64,000 nucleotides of DNA from Luteococcus peritonei (GCF_039526385.1 NZ_BAAAIX010000013.1:223926-287925), one strand, 5' to 3'; shown: positions 39,893 to 47,855, counted from the stretch's first letter. A program made the numbers and translations. The notes: generated by a model from the sequence alone, not told the origin.

Positions 39893-40021
39893 TCAGAGAC
39901 CGCGGCCGAGCATGCGCTCACGCTGGGTGAAGGCCTCGGGGTTGCGGGTCATCGACTCGGGGGCCAGGGCAGCCATGTAGTTGGCGGCGTTCCTGACGAT
40001 GGCGTCGAGCATCTTCTTCAT
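39893..40021 (-). CDS. small peptide gene 1
   Basis: 42-codon reading frame with a strong ribosome-binding site (TAGGAGAAG) eight bases before the ATG. It begins MKKMLDAIVRNAANYMAALA and ends in a charged tail (RERMLGRGL). The first 20 residues would form an amphipathic helix. The next minus-strand peptide starts 31 bp after its stop with its own ribosome-binding site, so the two form a small operon. No homologue recognised; a structural small protein, a toxin-type peptide or a bacteriocin-like pair are all possible. Confidence 0.5.
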   Translation of the reverse strand: MKKMLDAIVRNAANYMAALAPESMTRNPEAFTQRERMLGRGL

Positions 40022-40203
40022 GGGTCTTCTCCTACGGGTCACTCGGTTGTGCTGGAGGACGCAGGAATCCACGCTGACCGCCGGGGGCACGTCACCCGGC
40101 CTCGGCCTGCTCTGCAGGACCCTGGCGGGCCCTGCAGTGGTGACAACGCAGTGGTCGGCCAGATCATTCCCGGGGCGGGGCAAGAGGTGGCACAGAGCAG
40201 ATT

Positions 40204-40232
40204 TTCGGTGAACGCCGCGATGACGGTAGAGT
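40204..40232 (+). promoter_or_regulatory. putative promoter of the bS22 gene
   Basis: TTCGGT and TAGAGT with a 17-base spacer, 94 bp before the GTG. It lies in the 304-bp gap between the divergent peptide and bS22 genes, where nothing else is evident. Confidence 0.35.
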
Positions 40233-40325
40233 TGGGGGGTCGCCCTCCCAACGGCACCCGCCGCAGGAGGAAGCACAGCAATCTTGGCTGGAGCCAGTCC
40301 AGTCCCATCGAGGAAAGGTCCCACT

Positions 40326-40427
40326 GTGGGTTCTGTCATCAAGAAGCGTCGCAAGCGGATGGCGAAGAAGAAGCACCGCAAGCTGCTGAAGAAGACGCGC
40401 ATCCAGCGTCGCCGCGCGGGCAAGTAA
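40326..40427 (+). CDS. small ribosomal protein bS22 (AURKAIP1/COX24-type)
   Basis: 33-residue, extremely basic peptide beginning MGSVIKKRRKRMAKKKHRK, with TRIQRRR near the end. This is the actinobacterial 30S protein bS22 found near the decoding site in mycobacterial ribosomes. GTG start, preceded by GAGGAAAGG. Confidence 0.95.
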   Translation: MGSVIKKRRKRMAKKKHRKLLKKTRIQRRRAGK

Positions 40428-40451
40428 GCCCCACGGCCCGGCCTCGACGCG

Positions 40452-40814
40452 ATGCGTTGGCGGAAGAGGGCTGACGGCCACCATCCCGCAGAGCCCACCG
40501 GGCCTGCGGGTGTTGCCATCCCCACAACCGCCGACGAGCCGTCGCTGCCACAGGCCGAGGTGGTGCTGCTCACCCGCCAGGGATGCCACCTGTGCGAACT
40601 CGCGCTGCCCGTCGTGGAGCGCCTGGCCGGGGCGCATGGTGCCCGGCTGGCGCAGCTCGACGTGGACGCGGACGAGGCCCTGAGGGCTCGCTACACCGAC
40701 CACGTGCCGGTGCTCTTCGTCCGCGGCCGGCTGGTGGACTACTGGCAGGTCCGCGAGGACCGGCTGGAGGCTGCCCTGGCGGGGCAGCCGGTGAGCCCGC
40801 CGGCTGCGTTGTGA
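40452..40814 (+). CDS. glutaredoxin-like (DUF836) thiol protein
   Basis: 120 residues. After a disordered 35-residue start comes a thioredoxin fold with LLTRQGCHLCELA (CxxC active pair, CHLC) and the cis-Pro motif VPVLFVRG. Such proteins stand between bS22 and rex in several actinobacteria, consistent with thiol-redox housekeeping. ATG at 40452; the fold itself begins near residue 37, so a later start cannot be excluded. Confidence 0.85.
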   Translation: MRWRKRADGHHPAEPTGPAGVAIPTTADEPSLPQAEVVLLTRQGCHLCELALPVVERLAGAHGARLAQLDVDADEALRARYTDHVPVLFVRGRLVDYWQVREDRLEAALAGQPVSPPAAL

Positions 40815-40822
40815 GAGCCTCT

Positions 40823-40840
40823 TTGTGAAGATTTTCACCA
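40823..40840. promoter_or_regulatory. Rex operator
   Basis: TTGTGAA-GATT-TTCACCA matches the Rex consensus TTGTGAA-N4-TTCACAA except at one outer base. It stands about 90 bp upstream of the rex start and so should give NADH/NAD+-responsive autoregulation of rex and of the coupled hem genes. Confidence 0.8.
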
Positions 40841-40853
40841 CCCGATACAGTGC

Positions 40854-40907
40854 AATCTCGCGTGGGTCCGCCACGCGGGCAATGTCGCGTGGGTCCGCCG
40901 CGCGGCT
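40854..40907 (+). repeat. two 27-bp direct repeats, each a hairpin, in the rex leader
   Basis: Units 40854-40880 and 40881-40907 agree at about 23 of 27 positions. Each contains CGCGTGG-GTCCG-CC(A/G)CGCG. The A-to-G change in unit 2 keeps pairing through a G-T pair, so the stem is conserved. Lies between the Rex operator and the rex start. Confidence 0.7.
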
Positions 40908-40931
40908 GCCAGCTCCCAGACCAGGAGTGTG

Positions 40932-41603
40932 ATGTCGACGCCACGCCCGCAGATCCCTGAGGCGACCATCGCGCGTCTGCCCAGCTACCTGCGCGCTCTC
41001 GTCGACCTGGACGGCAACGGCGTCACCACCGTCAGCTCCACCGAGCTCGCCGAGGCGGCGGGCGTGCAGTCCGCCCTGCTGCGGCGCGACCTGAGCCACT
41101 TCGGCAGCTACGGAACCCGCGGCGTGGGCTACGAGGTGCCCGTCCTGATGCGTGAGATCGGCGAGCACGTCGGCACCGGCACGGTCTGGCCGGTCCTCGT
41201 CGTCGGCGTAGGCAACATGGGCCGTGCGCTGGCCCATCACGGCGCCTCGCTGGACGTCTCCTTCCAGGTGGTGGCCATGGTGGACAGCAACCCCGCCATC
41301 GTCGGCACCACCGTGGCCGGCATCCAGGTGCGCGACCAGTCGGACCTGGAGGCCGTCGTGGCCGAGTGCCGCCCGCGGATCGCCATCATCACCACCCCTC
41401 CGGAGGCCGCCCAGCAGGTCTGCGACCGCGTCGTGGCGGCCGGCGTCTCCAGCATCCTCAACTTCGCACCGGTCACCCTGACCATCCCCGAGGGGGCGAC
41501 GGTACGCACCGTCGACCTCTCCCAGGAACTGCAGATCCTCGCCTTCCACGAGGCACGCCGAGAGCCCGCTACGGACGCGGACACCAAGGAGCTCGTCCGA
41601 TGA
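40932..41603 (+). CDS. rex: redox-sensing transcriptional repressor Rex
   Basis: Represses respiratory and fermentative genes when NADH is low and lets go when NADH binds. 223 residues: N-terminal winged helix (1-80; VSSTELAEAAGVQSALLRRD, then FGSYGTRGVGY) and a Rossmann domain with GVGNMGRAL near residue 92 and a C-terminal swapped helix. The ATG at 40932 is preferred over the adjacent GTG at 40929. Its stop overlaps hemA (ATGA). Confidence 0.96.
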   Translation: MSTPRPQIPEATIARLPSYLRALVDLDGNGVTTVSSTELAEAAGVQSALLRRDLSHFGSYGTRGVGYEVPVLMREIGEHVGTGTVWPVLVVGVGNMGRALAHHGASLDVSFQVVAMVDSNPAIVGTTVAGIQVRDQSDLEAVVAECRPRIAIITTPPEAAQQVCDRVVAAGVSSILNFAPVTLTIPEGATVRTVDLSQELQILAFHEARREPATDADTKELVR

Positions 41604-42925
41604 CCCTGTTGGCCGTCAGCATCAATCACCGCACGGCAGGCCTGGACCTGCTGGCCCGCGCCTCGATGGACACCGAGGGCAGCCGCCGCCTGGCGCGCGA
41701 GCTGGTGGACCACCCGCACGTGCAGGAAGCGCTGGTGCTCAGCACCTGCAACCGCACCGAGGTCTACCTGGAGGCGGACCGTTTCCACGGCGGGCTGGAG
41801 GCCGTGGCCGCCCAGCTGTCCGAGCAGATCGGCGTGGAGCGTTCCGCACTCAGCGAGCTGTGCGCCGTGGTGCACGACGAGGCGGCGGTGCGCCACTGCT
41901 TCAGCCTGGTGGCGGGGCTGGATTCCCTGGTGGTGGGGGAGAACCAGATCCTCGGCCAGGTCCGCGACGCGCTCAGCTCCGCCCAGGACATCCACTCCTC
42001 GGGCCCCGGCCTGAACGCCCTCTTCCAGACCGCGCTGCGGGTGGGCAAACGGGTCCAGTCCGAGACCTCGATCGGCGCCGCCGGGCGCTCCACCCTGTCG
42101 GCCGCGGTCGCCCAGCTCGACGAGGCCGGCATCGACTTCTCCGGCACCCGCGTGCTGGTGGTGGGCGCCGGTGCGATGGCCGGGCTGGCCGCCCGCTTGC
42201 TGGCCTCCCGCGGCGCCGTCGTGGACTGCGCCAACCGCACCCTGGCCAAGGCCGAGCTGCTCGCCACCGAGGTGGGCGGCCAGGCGATCGAGATGTCCGA
42301 GCTGCAGGCCGCCGTCGCCAGCCACCACGTGGTGATCACCTGCACCGGCGCCGCCGGCTCGCTGGTCAGCGCGGAGAGCCTGGGCGGCGGGCCGGCGCCG
42401 CGCGCCATCGTCGACCTGGCGATGCCGCCGGATGTCGACCAGGACGTGGTCCAGCGCGGCGTGATGCTGGTCAACCTGGCCAGCCTGCAGGGCCAGGACG
42501 ATGCCGACGAGCACGACGTGGAGGCCGCCCGACGACTGGTCTCCAGCGAGGTGCAGGCCTACCTGGCCAGGCAGCGCGCCCAGGCCGTCACCCCCACCGT
42601 CGTCGCCCTGCGCCAGATGGCCGCCGGCGTCGTCGACACCGAGATGGCTCGGTTGGAGCGCCGCACCGACCTGGACGAGGCCACCGCCCGAGAGGTGCGC
42701 AATGCCCTCAAGCGGGTCTCGGAGAAGCTGATCCACTCGCCCACCGTGCGGGTGCGCGAGTTCGCCGAGGAGAACGAGGACGTGGACTACGCCGCCGCGC
42801 TGCGCAATCTGTTCGCCCTGGAGCCGCACCACGTGGCCACCTCCAGCCCGGACGACTGCCCGATCCTGGAGCGACGCGAGCCGGCCGGCGAGGCCTGCCC
42901 GGTGGTGACGGTGATGGGCGCATGA
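41600..42925 (+). CDS. hemA: glutamyl-tRNA reductase HemA
   Basis: First committed enzyme of the C5 tetrapyrrole route, reducing Glu-tRNA to glutamate-1-semialdehyde. 441 residues. The catalytic Cys is in STCNRTEVY near residue 50; the GLDSLVVGENQILGQVR stretch and the NADPH loop GAGAMAGLAA are characteristic. Coupled to rex before it and to hemC behind it (ATGA at both ends), so redox control passes directly to heme synthesis. Confidence 0.97.
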   Translation: MTLLAVSINHRTAGLDLLARASMDTEGSRRLARELVDHPHVQEALVLSTCNRTEVYLEADRFHGGLEAVAAQLSEQIGVERSALSELCAVVHDEAAVRHCFSLVAGLDSLVVGENQILGQVRDALSSAQDIHSSGPGLNALFQTALRVGKRVQSETSIGAAGRSTLSAAVAQLDEAGIDFSGTRVLVVGAGAMAGLAARLLASRGAVVDCANRTLAKAELLATEVGGQAIEMSELQAAVASHHVVITCTGAAGSLVSAESLGGGPAPRAIVDLAMPPDVDQDVVQRGVMLVNLASLQGQDDADEHDVEAARRLVSSEVQAYLARQRAQAVTPTVVALRQMAAGVVDTEMARLERRTDLDEATAREVRNALKRVSEKLIHSPTVRVREFAEENEDVDYAAALRNLFALEPHHVATSSPDDCPILERREPAGEACPVVTVMGA

Positions 42926-43920
42926 GCCGCACCATCCGCGTCGGGGCGCGTCGTTCCCCGCTGGCCGTGGCGCAGGCCGAGTGGGTGGCCTCCCAGCTCG
43001 AGGCCGCCGGGCACCCGGTGGAGGTGCTGGGCGTCGACTCGTTGGGCGACAAGGACCGACGCCGACTGACGGAGATCGGTGGCACCGGCATCTTCGCCAC
43101 CGCGGTGCGCGACCTGCTGCACGACGGTTCGATCGACGTGGCCGTCCACTCCCTCAAGGACCTTCCGGTGGCCCCGGCCCCCGGCCTGGTGGTGGCCGCC
43201 ATCCCGCAGCGCGAGGACGTCCGCGACGTGCTGGTGGGCCTGGCCGTCGAGCAGTGGCGCGACGGCACCAGGGTGGGCACGGGTTCGCCCCGGCGCGCCG
43301 TGCAGCTGGAGGCGATGGCCGCCGAGCGAGGGGTGCGCATCGAGGTGGTGCCGATCCGCGGCAATGTGGACTCCCGCTTCCGACTGGTCTCGGTCGGTGA
43401 GGTCGACGCCACCGTGCTGGCTGCGGCAGGGCTGCTGCGCCTGGGTCGGCTCGACGGTGTCACCACCGAGGTCACCGAGGGCCAGGACCGCGAGATCAAC
43501 GGCGTGCCGGTGAGCCTGATGCCGGTGGGCCTGATGCTGCCCGCCGCCGGCCAGGGAGCCCTGGCCGTCGAGTGCCGTGAGGATGCCGAGGACTGGTTGC
43601 TCGCCGCCCTGGCCGACATCGACCACGCCCCCACCCGTGCCGCGATCACCGCGGAGCGCAGCTTCCTGGGCACGCTGGAGGCCGGCTGCCTGGCCCCGGT
43701 GGGCGCCCATGCCGTCACCGCCGAGGACCGTCTCGTGCTGCACGCCGTGGTTGGTCCGGCGCTGGAACCTGGGGCAGAATCGGCCAAGTTGGGTCAGTTG
43801 CTCAAGGTTTCTGGCGACGGCAGCGCCACCGATCCCGCGTCGGTGGGCCGCGCGCTGGCCACCGAGGTGCTGCCCCTGCTCGACGGCAACGGCCCCACGG
43901 CGGGCCGAGAGGACGGTTGA
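42922..43920 (+). CDS. hemC: porphobilinogen deaminase HemC
   Basis: Polymerises four porphobilinogens to hydroxymethylbilane. 332 residues. The N-terminal RVGARRSPLAVAQ, VHSLKDLP with active-site Lys/Asp, TGSPRRAVQL, and the dipyrromethane-cofactor Cys in LEAGCLAPVGA are all conserved. ATG overlaps the hemA stop. Confidence 0.97.
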   Translation: MSRTIRVGARRSPLAVAQAEWVASQLEAAGHPVEVLGVDSLGDKDRRRLTEIGGTGIFATAVRDLLHDGSIDVAVHSLKDLPVAPAPGLVVAAIPQREDVRDVLVGLAVEQWRDGTRVGTGSPRRAVQLEAMAAERGVRIEVVPIRGNVDSRFRLVSVGEVDATVLAAAGLLRLGRLDGVTTEVTEGQDREINGVPVSLMPVGLMLPAAGQGALAVECREDAEDWLLAALADIDHAPTRAAITAERSFLGTLEAGCLAPVGAHAVTAEDRLVLHAVVGPALEPGAESAKLGQLLKVSGDGSATDPASVGRALATEVLPLLDGNGPTAGREDG

Positions 43921-43925
43921 ACCGA

Positions 43926-45551
43926 GTGAGTGACGTGACCAGCGCCGAGGCCATGGGCCACGGCAGGGTGCAGTTCGTGGGCGCCGGCCCCGGTGACCCG
44001 AACCTGCTGACCCTGGCCGCCGTCGCAGCCCTCGACGAGGCGTCCGCCATCCTGCTCGACGGCGACGACCTGCGCGGTGTGCTGGACCACCCGCTGGTGC
44101 GGTTGAACGGCAGCGTCACCGTCACGAGCTTCGGCGCCACCGAGAAGGCCCCCGAGGCCCCCGTCGAGGCCCGCGTGCATGCCATCCGTGAAGCCGCCGC
44201 GCCGGGCGCCTGCGTGGTGCGGCTGGTGGCAGGCGATCCCTTCCTCGACGGCCGGGTCTCCCGCGAGGCCGCCGCCTGCGCCCGCGCCGGGCTGGACATC
44301 GAGGTGGTCCCCGGGGTCTCGTCGATGACCGCCGTGCCCGAGTACGCCGGCGTGGACCTGGGTTCCGACCAGGTCCAGCTGATCCGGATGAGCGGCTCGC
44401 CACTGGAGCCGTGGGCCAACCACGGCACGCTGGTGGTGGAGTGCACCGCCGCCCAGCTGGGCACGGTGCAGGAGCACGCCCTGGCCTCCGGCCGCCAGAA
44501 CACCGAGGAGGTGCTGATCACCTTCGCCGGTGGCTCCACCGCCCAGAACTCGCGGCAGGCCACGCTCAAGGAGCTGCCCCGCCTGGCCCGCAGCCTGGAC
44601 CCGACCGCCGGGGTGCACCTGATGATCGGCTCCGGCGTCACCGGGAGCCCCCGCGCCGAACTCGACTGGTTCGAGTCCAAGCCGCTCTTCGGCTGGCGGG
44701 TGCTGGTGCCGCGCACCAAGGACCAGGCCGGCGAGATGGTGAACCGGCTGACCATGTACGGCGCCCATGCCGAGGAGGTGCCCACCATCCAGGTGGAGCC
44801 GCCGCGCACCCCGCAGCAGATGGACAAGGCGATCCGTGGCCTGGTGGAGGGCTGCTACGAGTGGGTGGCCTTCACCTCCACCAATGCGGTGCGCGCCGTG
44901 CGCGAGCGCCTGGAGGAGTACGGCCTGGACGCCCGCGCCTTCAGCGGCATCCGGGTGGCGGCCGTCGGACAGTCCACCTCCAAGGCCCTGCTGGCCTGGG
45001 GGATCAAGCCCGACCTGGTACCGCAGCACGAGCACTCCGCCGCCGGCCTGGCCGCCGAGTTCCCGGCCTGGGACGACGTGCTGGATCCGATCAACCGGGT
45101 GCTGCTGCCGCGCGCCGACATCGCCACCGAGGTGCTGGTGGAGGGCCTCACCGAGCTGGGCTGGGAGGTGGACGACGTCACCGCCTACCGCACGGTGCGC
45201 GCCTCGCCGCCGCCCGCCGAGATCCGTGAGGCCATCAAGACCGGCAAGTTCGACGCGGCGGTCTTCACCTCGTCCTCGACGGTGCGCAACCTGGTGGGGA
45301 TCGCGGGCAAGCCGCACAACCACACGGTGATCGCGGCGATCGGACCGCAGACGGCCAAGAGCTGCATCGACCACGGCCTGCGCGTCGACGTGCAGGCCGA
45401 GCAGCCCAGCGCGCTGGAGCTGGTGGACGCGCTGGCGCAGTTCGCCCTGCAGCGTCGCGCGGAGCTGGTGGCGGAGGGACGCGCGGTCACCAAGCCGAGC
45501 GAGACGCGTCGTCGTCGGCGTCCCTCGACGCCGAGCGCTCCGACCGCCTGA
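43926..45551 (+). CDS. hemD: uroporphyrinogen-III synthase with N-terminal methyltransferase-like domain (HemD fusion)
   Basis: Two domains, 541 residues. Residues 10-245 follow the fold of uroporphyrinogen methyltransferase (CobA/CysG): GAGPGDPNLLTL is intact, but the usual LKGGDPFxFGRG loop is VAGDPFLDGRVS, so methylation is doubtful. Residues 255-510 are the HemD synthase (VLVPRTKDQAGEM, FTSTNAVRAV, FTSSSTVRNL). This fusion is usual in actinobacteria. The GTG at 43926 is used; a TTG at 43917 overlapping the hemC stop is another option. Confidence 0.92.
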   Translation: MSDVTSAEAMGHGRVQFVGAGPGDPNLLTLAAVAALDEASAILLDGDDLRGVLDHPLVRLNGSVTVTSFGATEKAPEAPVEARVHAIREAAAPGACVVRLVAGDPFLDGRVSREAAACARAGLDIEVVPGVSSMTAVPEYAGVDLGSDQVQLIRMSGSPLEPWANHGTLVVECTAAQLGTVQEHALASGRQNTEEVLITFAGGSTAQNSRQATLKELPRLARSLDPTAGVHLMIGSGVTGSPRAELDWFESKPLFGWRVLVPRTKDQAGEMVNRLTMYGAHAEEVPTIQVEPPRTPQQMDKAIRGLVEGCYEWVAFTSTNAVRAVRERLEEYGLDARAFSGIRVAAVGQSTSKALLAWGIKPDLVPQHEHSAAGLAAEFPAWDDVLDPINRVLLPRADIATEVLVEGLTELGWEVDDVTAYRTVRASPPPAEIREAIKTGKFDAAVFTSSSTVRNLVGIAGKPHNHTVIAAIGPQTAKSCIDHGLRVDVQAEQPSALELVDALAQFALQRRAELVAEGRAVTKPSETRRRRRPSTPSAPTA

Positions 45552-45644
45552 TCCACGCGCCGAGGCCGGGGAGCGTTCGCGACCTCCACCACCTGACGAA
45601 GCTCCGGCAAGGGGTGTCGCGGGAGCGGGCATAGACTCGCGGGT

Positions 45645-46613
45645 ATGAATCGTCCCCGTCGACTCCGTACCAGTCCGGCCATGCGTGGCATGGTGAGCGA
45701 GAACTCCGTGGCGGCGCGCCAGTTGGTGCTGCCGGCCTTCGTGGCCGACGGGATCGACGAGGCGCGTCCGATCAGCTCCATGCCGGGCGTGGTGCAGCAC
45801 ACCATGGACGGGATCAAGCGGGCCGCCACCGAGTGCGCGGAGGCGGGGCTGGCCGGGATCATGCTCTTCGGCGTGCCGAAGCCCGAGGACAAGGACGCCA
45901 CGGGCAGCCAGGCGCTGGCCGAGGACGGCATCCTGAACCGCGCCATCCGCGAGGTTCGTGCCGAGGTGGGCGACTCGCTGCTGGTGATGAGCGATGTCTG
46001 CCTCGACGAGTTCACCGACCACGGCCACTGCGGCGTGCTGGACCCCGACGGCGTCGTCAACAACGACGTCACCGTGCTGCTCTACGCCGAGATGGCCCGA
46101 CAGCACGCGGAGAACGGCGCGCACGTGGTGGCGCCCAGCGGCATGATGGACAGCCAGGTGCAGGCGATCCGCGAACAGCTGGACGACGCCGACCACACCG
46201 ACGTGGCGATCATGGCCTACGGCGCCAAGTACGCCAGCGCCTTCTACGGGCCCTTCCGCGAGGCGGTGGGCAGCTCGCTGCAGGGTGACCGCAAGACCTA
46301 CCAGCAGGACCCGGCCAACTCCCGCGAGGCGCTGCGCGAGGTCTTCGCGGACATCGAGCAGGGGGCGGACATCGTGATGGTGAAGCCGGCCCTGCCCTAC
46401 CTGGACATCCTGCGCCAGGTGCGCGATGCCGTGGACATCCCGGTGGCCGCCTACAACGTCTCCGGCGAGTACTCGATGGTGGAGGCGGCCGCCGCCAACG
46501 GCTGGCTGGACCGCGATCGCACCATCGACGAGAGCCTGCTGGCGATCCGTCGCGCCGGTGCCGACATCATCCTGAGCTACTGGGCCCTGGAGTGGGCACA
46601 GCGCCAGCGCTGA
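45645..46613 (+). CDS. hemB: delta-aminolevulinic acid dehydratase (porphobilinogen synthase) HemB
   Basis: Joins two ALA molecules to porphobilinogen. 322 residues. Active-site lysines are in AYGAKYASAFYGPFREA and MVKPALPYLD. The metal loop reads DVCLDEFTDHGHCG: of the three zinc cysteines of the yeast/human type, the middle one is Asp, a mixed pattern seen in actinobacteria. ATG start 93 bp after hemD. Downstream is an unusual repeat region. Confidence 0.96.
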   Translation: MNRPRRLRTSPAMRGMVSENSVAARQLVLPAFVADGIDEARPISSMPGVVQHTMDGIKRAATECAEAGLAGIMLFGVPKPEDKDATGSQALAEDGILNRAIREVRAEVGDSLLVMSDVCLDEFTDHGHCGVLDPDGVVNNDVTVLLYAEMARQHAENGAHVVAPSGMMDSQVQAIREQLDDADHTDVAIMAYGAKYASAFYGPFREAVGSSLQGDRKTYQQDPANSREALREVFADIEQGADIVMVKPALPYLDILRQVRDAVDIPVAAYNVSGEYSMVEAAAANGWLDRDRTIDESLLAIRRAGADIILSYWALEWAQRQR

Positions 46614-46631
46614 GAGGCACCTGGTGATTCC

Positions 46632-46658
46632 TGTGTGCATGCACACGCCCATGCACAC
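46632..46658. repeat. 27-bp repeat, copy A
   Basis: TGTGTGCATGCACAC joined to GCCCATGCACAC. It includes a perfect 14-bp palindrome (GTGTGCATGCACAC) followed by an extra CATGCACAC half-site. Confidence 0.8.
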
Positions 46659-46775
46659 AAGCTCTCGAGGATGTAGCGGCACCGGCTGACCTGCCACGCT
46701 GTGTCTGTTTCGTGCGCCTGTCTCCTGCGTCCGGCAGCCGCGTCGAGGGGCGCAGCGGATGTGCCGGGCCTTTCT

Positions 46776-46802
46776 TGTGCGCATGCACACGCCCATACAC
46801 AC
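46776..46802. repeat. 27-bp repeat, copy B
   Basis: TGTGCGCATGCACAC joined to GCCCATACACAC; two differences from copy A. Followed by ATCGCGCGAG, partly shared with copy C. Confidence 0.8.
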
Positions 46803-46910
46803 ATCGCGCGAGTGGGTGTTGTCCCAAGCATCGCCAGTTGGTGTTGTGCCAAGAATCTCGTGGCGGGCCACCCGGCCCCGGCCTCCCGGAGCGGGCGGTC
46901 CCGGTCGGAC

Positions 46911-46937
46911 TGTGCGCATACACACCCCCATACACAC
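46911..46937. repeat. 27-bp repeat, copy C
   Basis: TGTGCGCATACACAC joined to CCCCATACACAC; two differences from copy B. Ends 36 bp before the 8-bp tandem array. Confidence 0.8.
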
Positions 46938-46973
46938 CTCGTTCGGATGGGTCGTCCCAATGACATCGTTCCG

Positions 46974-47044
46974 CTGCGGGGCTGCGGGGCTGCGGGGCTG
47001 CGGGGCTGCGGGGCTGCGGGGCTGCGGGGCTGCGGGGCTGCGGG
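46974..47044. repeat. 8-bp tandem repeat array (CTGCGGGG, 8.9 copies)
   Basis: Eight perfect CTGCGGGG units plus a seven-base partial unit. With no mismatches it is a likely variable-number repeat. It lies 96 bp past the end of the EXLDI-type gene, outside any gene I support. Confidence 0.95.
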
Positions 47045-47139
47045 TGGTGCCACTGGGCGTCTGGTGGCGAAGCGGGCGACGCAACTCCCCAGTGGACGCC
47101 GAGGAGCCTCCTCAACCCGGCCGGCGTCCCAATCCAGCC

Positions 47140-47715
47140 TCAGATGTCGAGCACCTCGAGCGGCGTTGGCCGGTAGCAGGCCCGCAGCTTGTCCACCGCC
47201 ACCTGGGGGAGCGTCACAGCGGCCAGGAGTTCGTCAACGGTCTCGAAGACCAGCAGCTCATCGCCCTGGCGATCACCCCAGTCGAACCAGCCCTGGTCGT
47301 CACGCTCGATGTCCTCGTCGAGGCCAGATCCACTCACGGGATCGGACCTTCCGAGCGGACCGGACCAGTTGGAGAGCGCGCCGCTGCGCAGCGCCGACCA
47401 GTCCGGATCGGACCAGCACCAGACCGCCAGGCGATCACGTGCCGTCTGGTGCACCGTGACGCCCGAGTGCCGCCCCGGGTGTCGCGGCTCCACCAGCACC
47501 TCGACCAGCTCACGCGCGCGGAAGCGCTTGGTGATCCGGTGGGACCCGCGCCCCACCACCACCTCCACCTCGTCGAAGCGCAGGCCTCCGCGGCGCTGCG
47601 CCAGGAAGAGCTGCAGCCCCTGCTCGACCGCCGCAGACAGGCTGCCAGCCAGTAGGGCGGCCTCCTCGTAGAGCCCCTCCTGACCGGCCTGCACGTAGAT
47701 GTTGCGTCGTCCCAT
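47140..47715 (-). CDS. EXLDI-type protein
   Basis: 191 residues ending PLEVLDI, which matches the invariant C-terminal E-x-L-D-I signature of the actinobacterial EXLDI family. The first 45 residues (RRNIYVQAGQEGLYEEAALL, then SLSAAVEQGLQLFL) resemble a ribbon-helix-helix DNA-binding arm. The rest is acidic with several Trp. Function unknown; regulation or toxin control are suggestions only. The ATG at 47715 is preferred to a GTG at 47733. It faces hemB and is divergent from hemL. Confidence 0.75.
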   Translation of the reverse strand: MGRRNIYVQAGQEGLYEEAALLAGSLSAAVEQGLQLFLAQRRGGLRFDEVEVVVGRGSHRITKRFRARELVEVLVEPRHPGRHSGVTVHQTARDRLAVWCWSDPDWSALRSGALSNWSGPLGRSDPVSGSGLDEDIERDDQGWFDWGDRQGDELLVFETVDELLAAVTLPQVAVDKLRACYRPTPLEVLDI

Positions 47716-47768
47716 GGGGCGCACGGTAGGCACACGATGGGCACCGCCGCACGGCGCGAGGTCGAGGC

Positions 47769-47806
47769 TGTGGACAATTCCTCGGCGCCCGCCGGCCTGT
47801 GGACAA
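47769..47806 (-). promoter_or_regulatory. two consensus DnaA boxes upstream of hemL
   Basis: TGTGGACAA occurs at 47769-47777 and 47798-47806 (reverse complement of TTGTCCACA), 29 bp apart in the same orientation, within the 140 bp between the divergent EXLDI-type and hemL genes. Confidence 0.6.
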
Positions 47807-47855
47807 CCGGGCCAGGGATTCGGACCCGCTCGCGGCGCCGACTAGGCTGGCGCCC

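Larger units (their letters stand above)
46614..47139. other. 526-bp gene-free region with repeats between converging genes
   Basis: No supportable coding region between hemB and the EXLDI-type gene. It contains three 27-bp repeats spaced 135-144 bp and an 8-bp tandem array next to the third. Long minus-strand frames across it show a repeated VCMGVCM pattern, but this is simply the 27-bp repeat read through. Confidence 0.7.

Noticed and set aside
39893..40021. Assignment as a known bacteriocin
   Set aside because: No leader peptidase motif, immunity gene or dedicated exporter next to it; size and charge alone are not enough.
46632..46937. CRISPR array
   Set aside because: Only three repeats at about 140-bp spacing, with unequal intervals and no cas genes; spacers would be far too long.
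43794..47084. Long minus-strand frame with repeated VCMGVCM peptides
   Set aside because: The repeated peptide is the 27-bp DNA repeat read through. The rest is antisense to hemB and hemD, and no ribosome-binding site precedes the repeats consistently.
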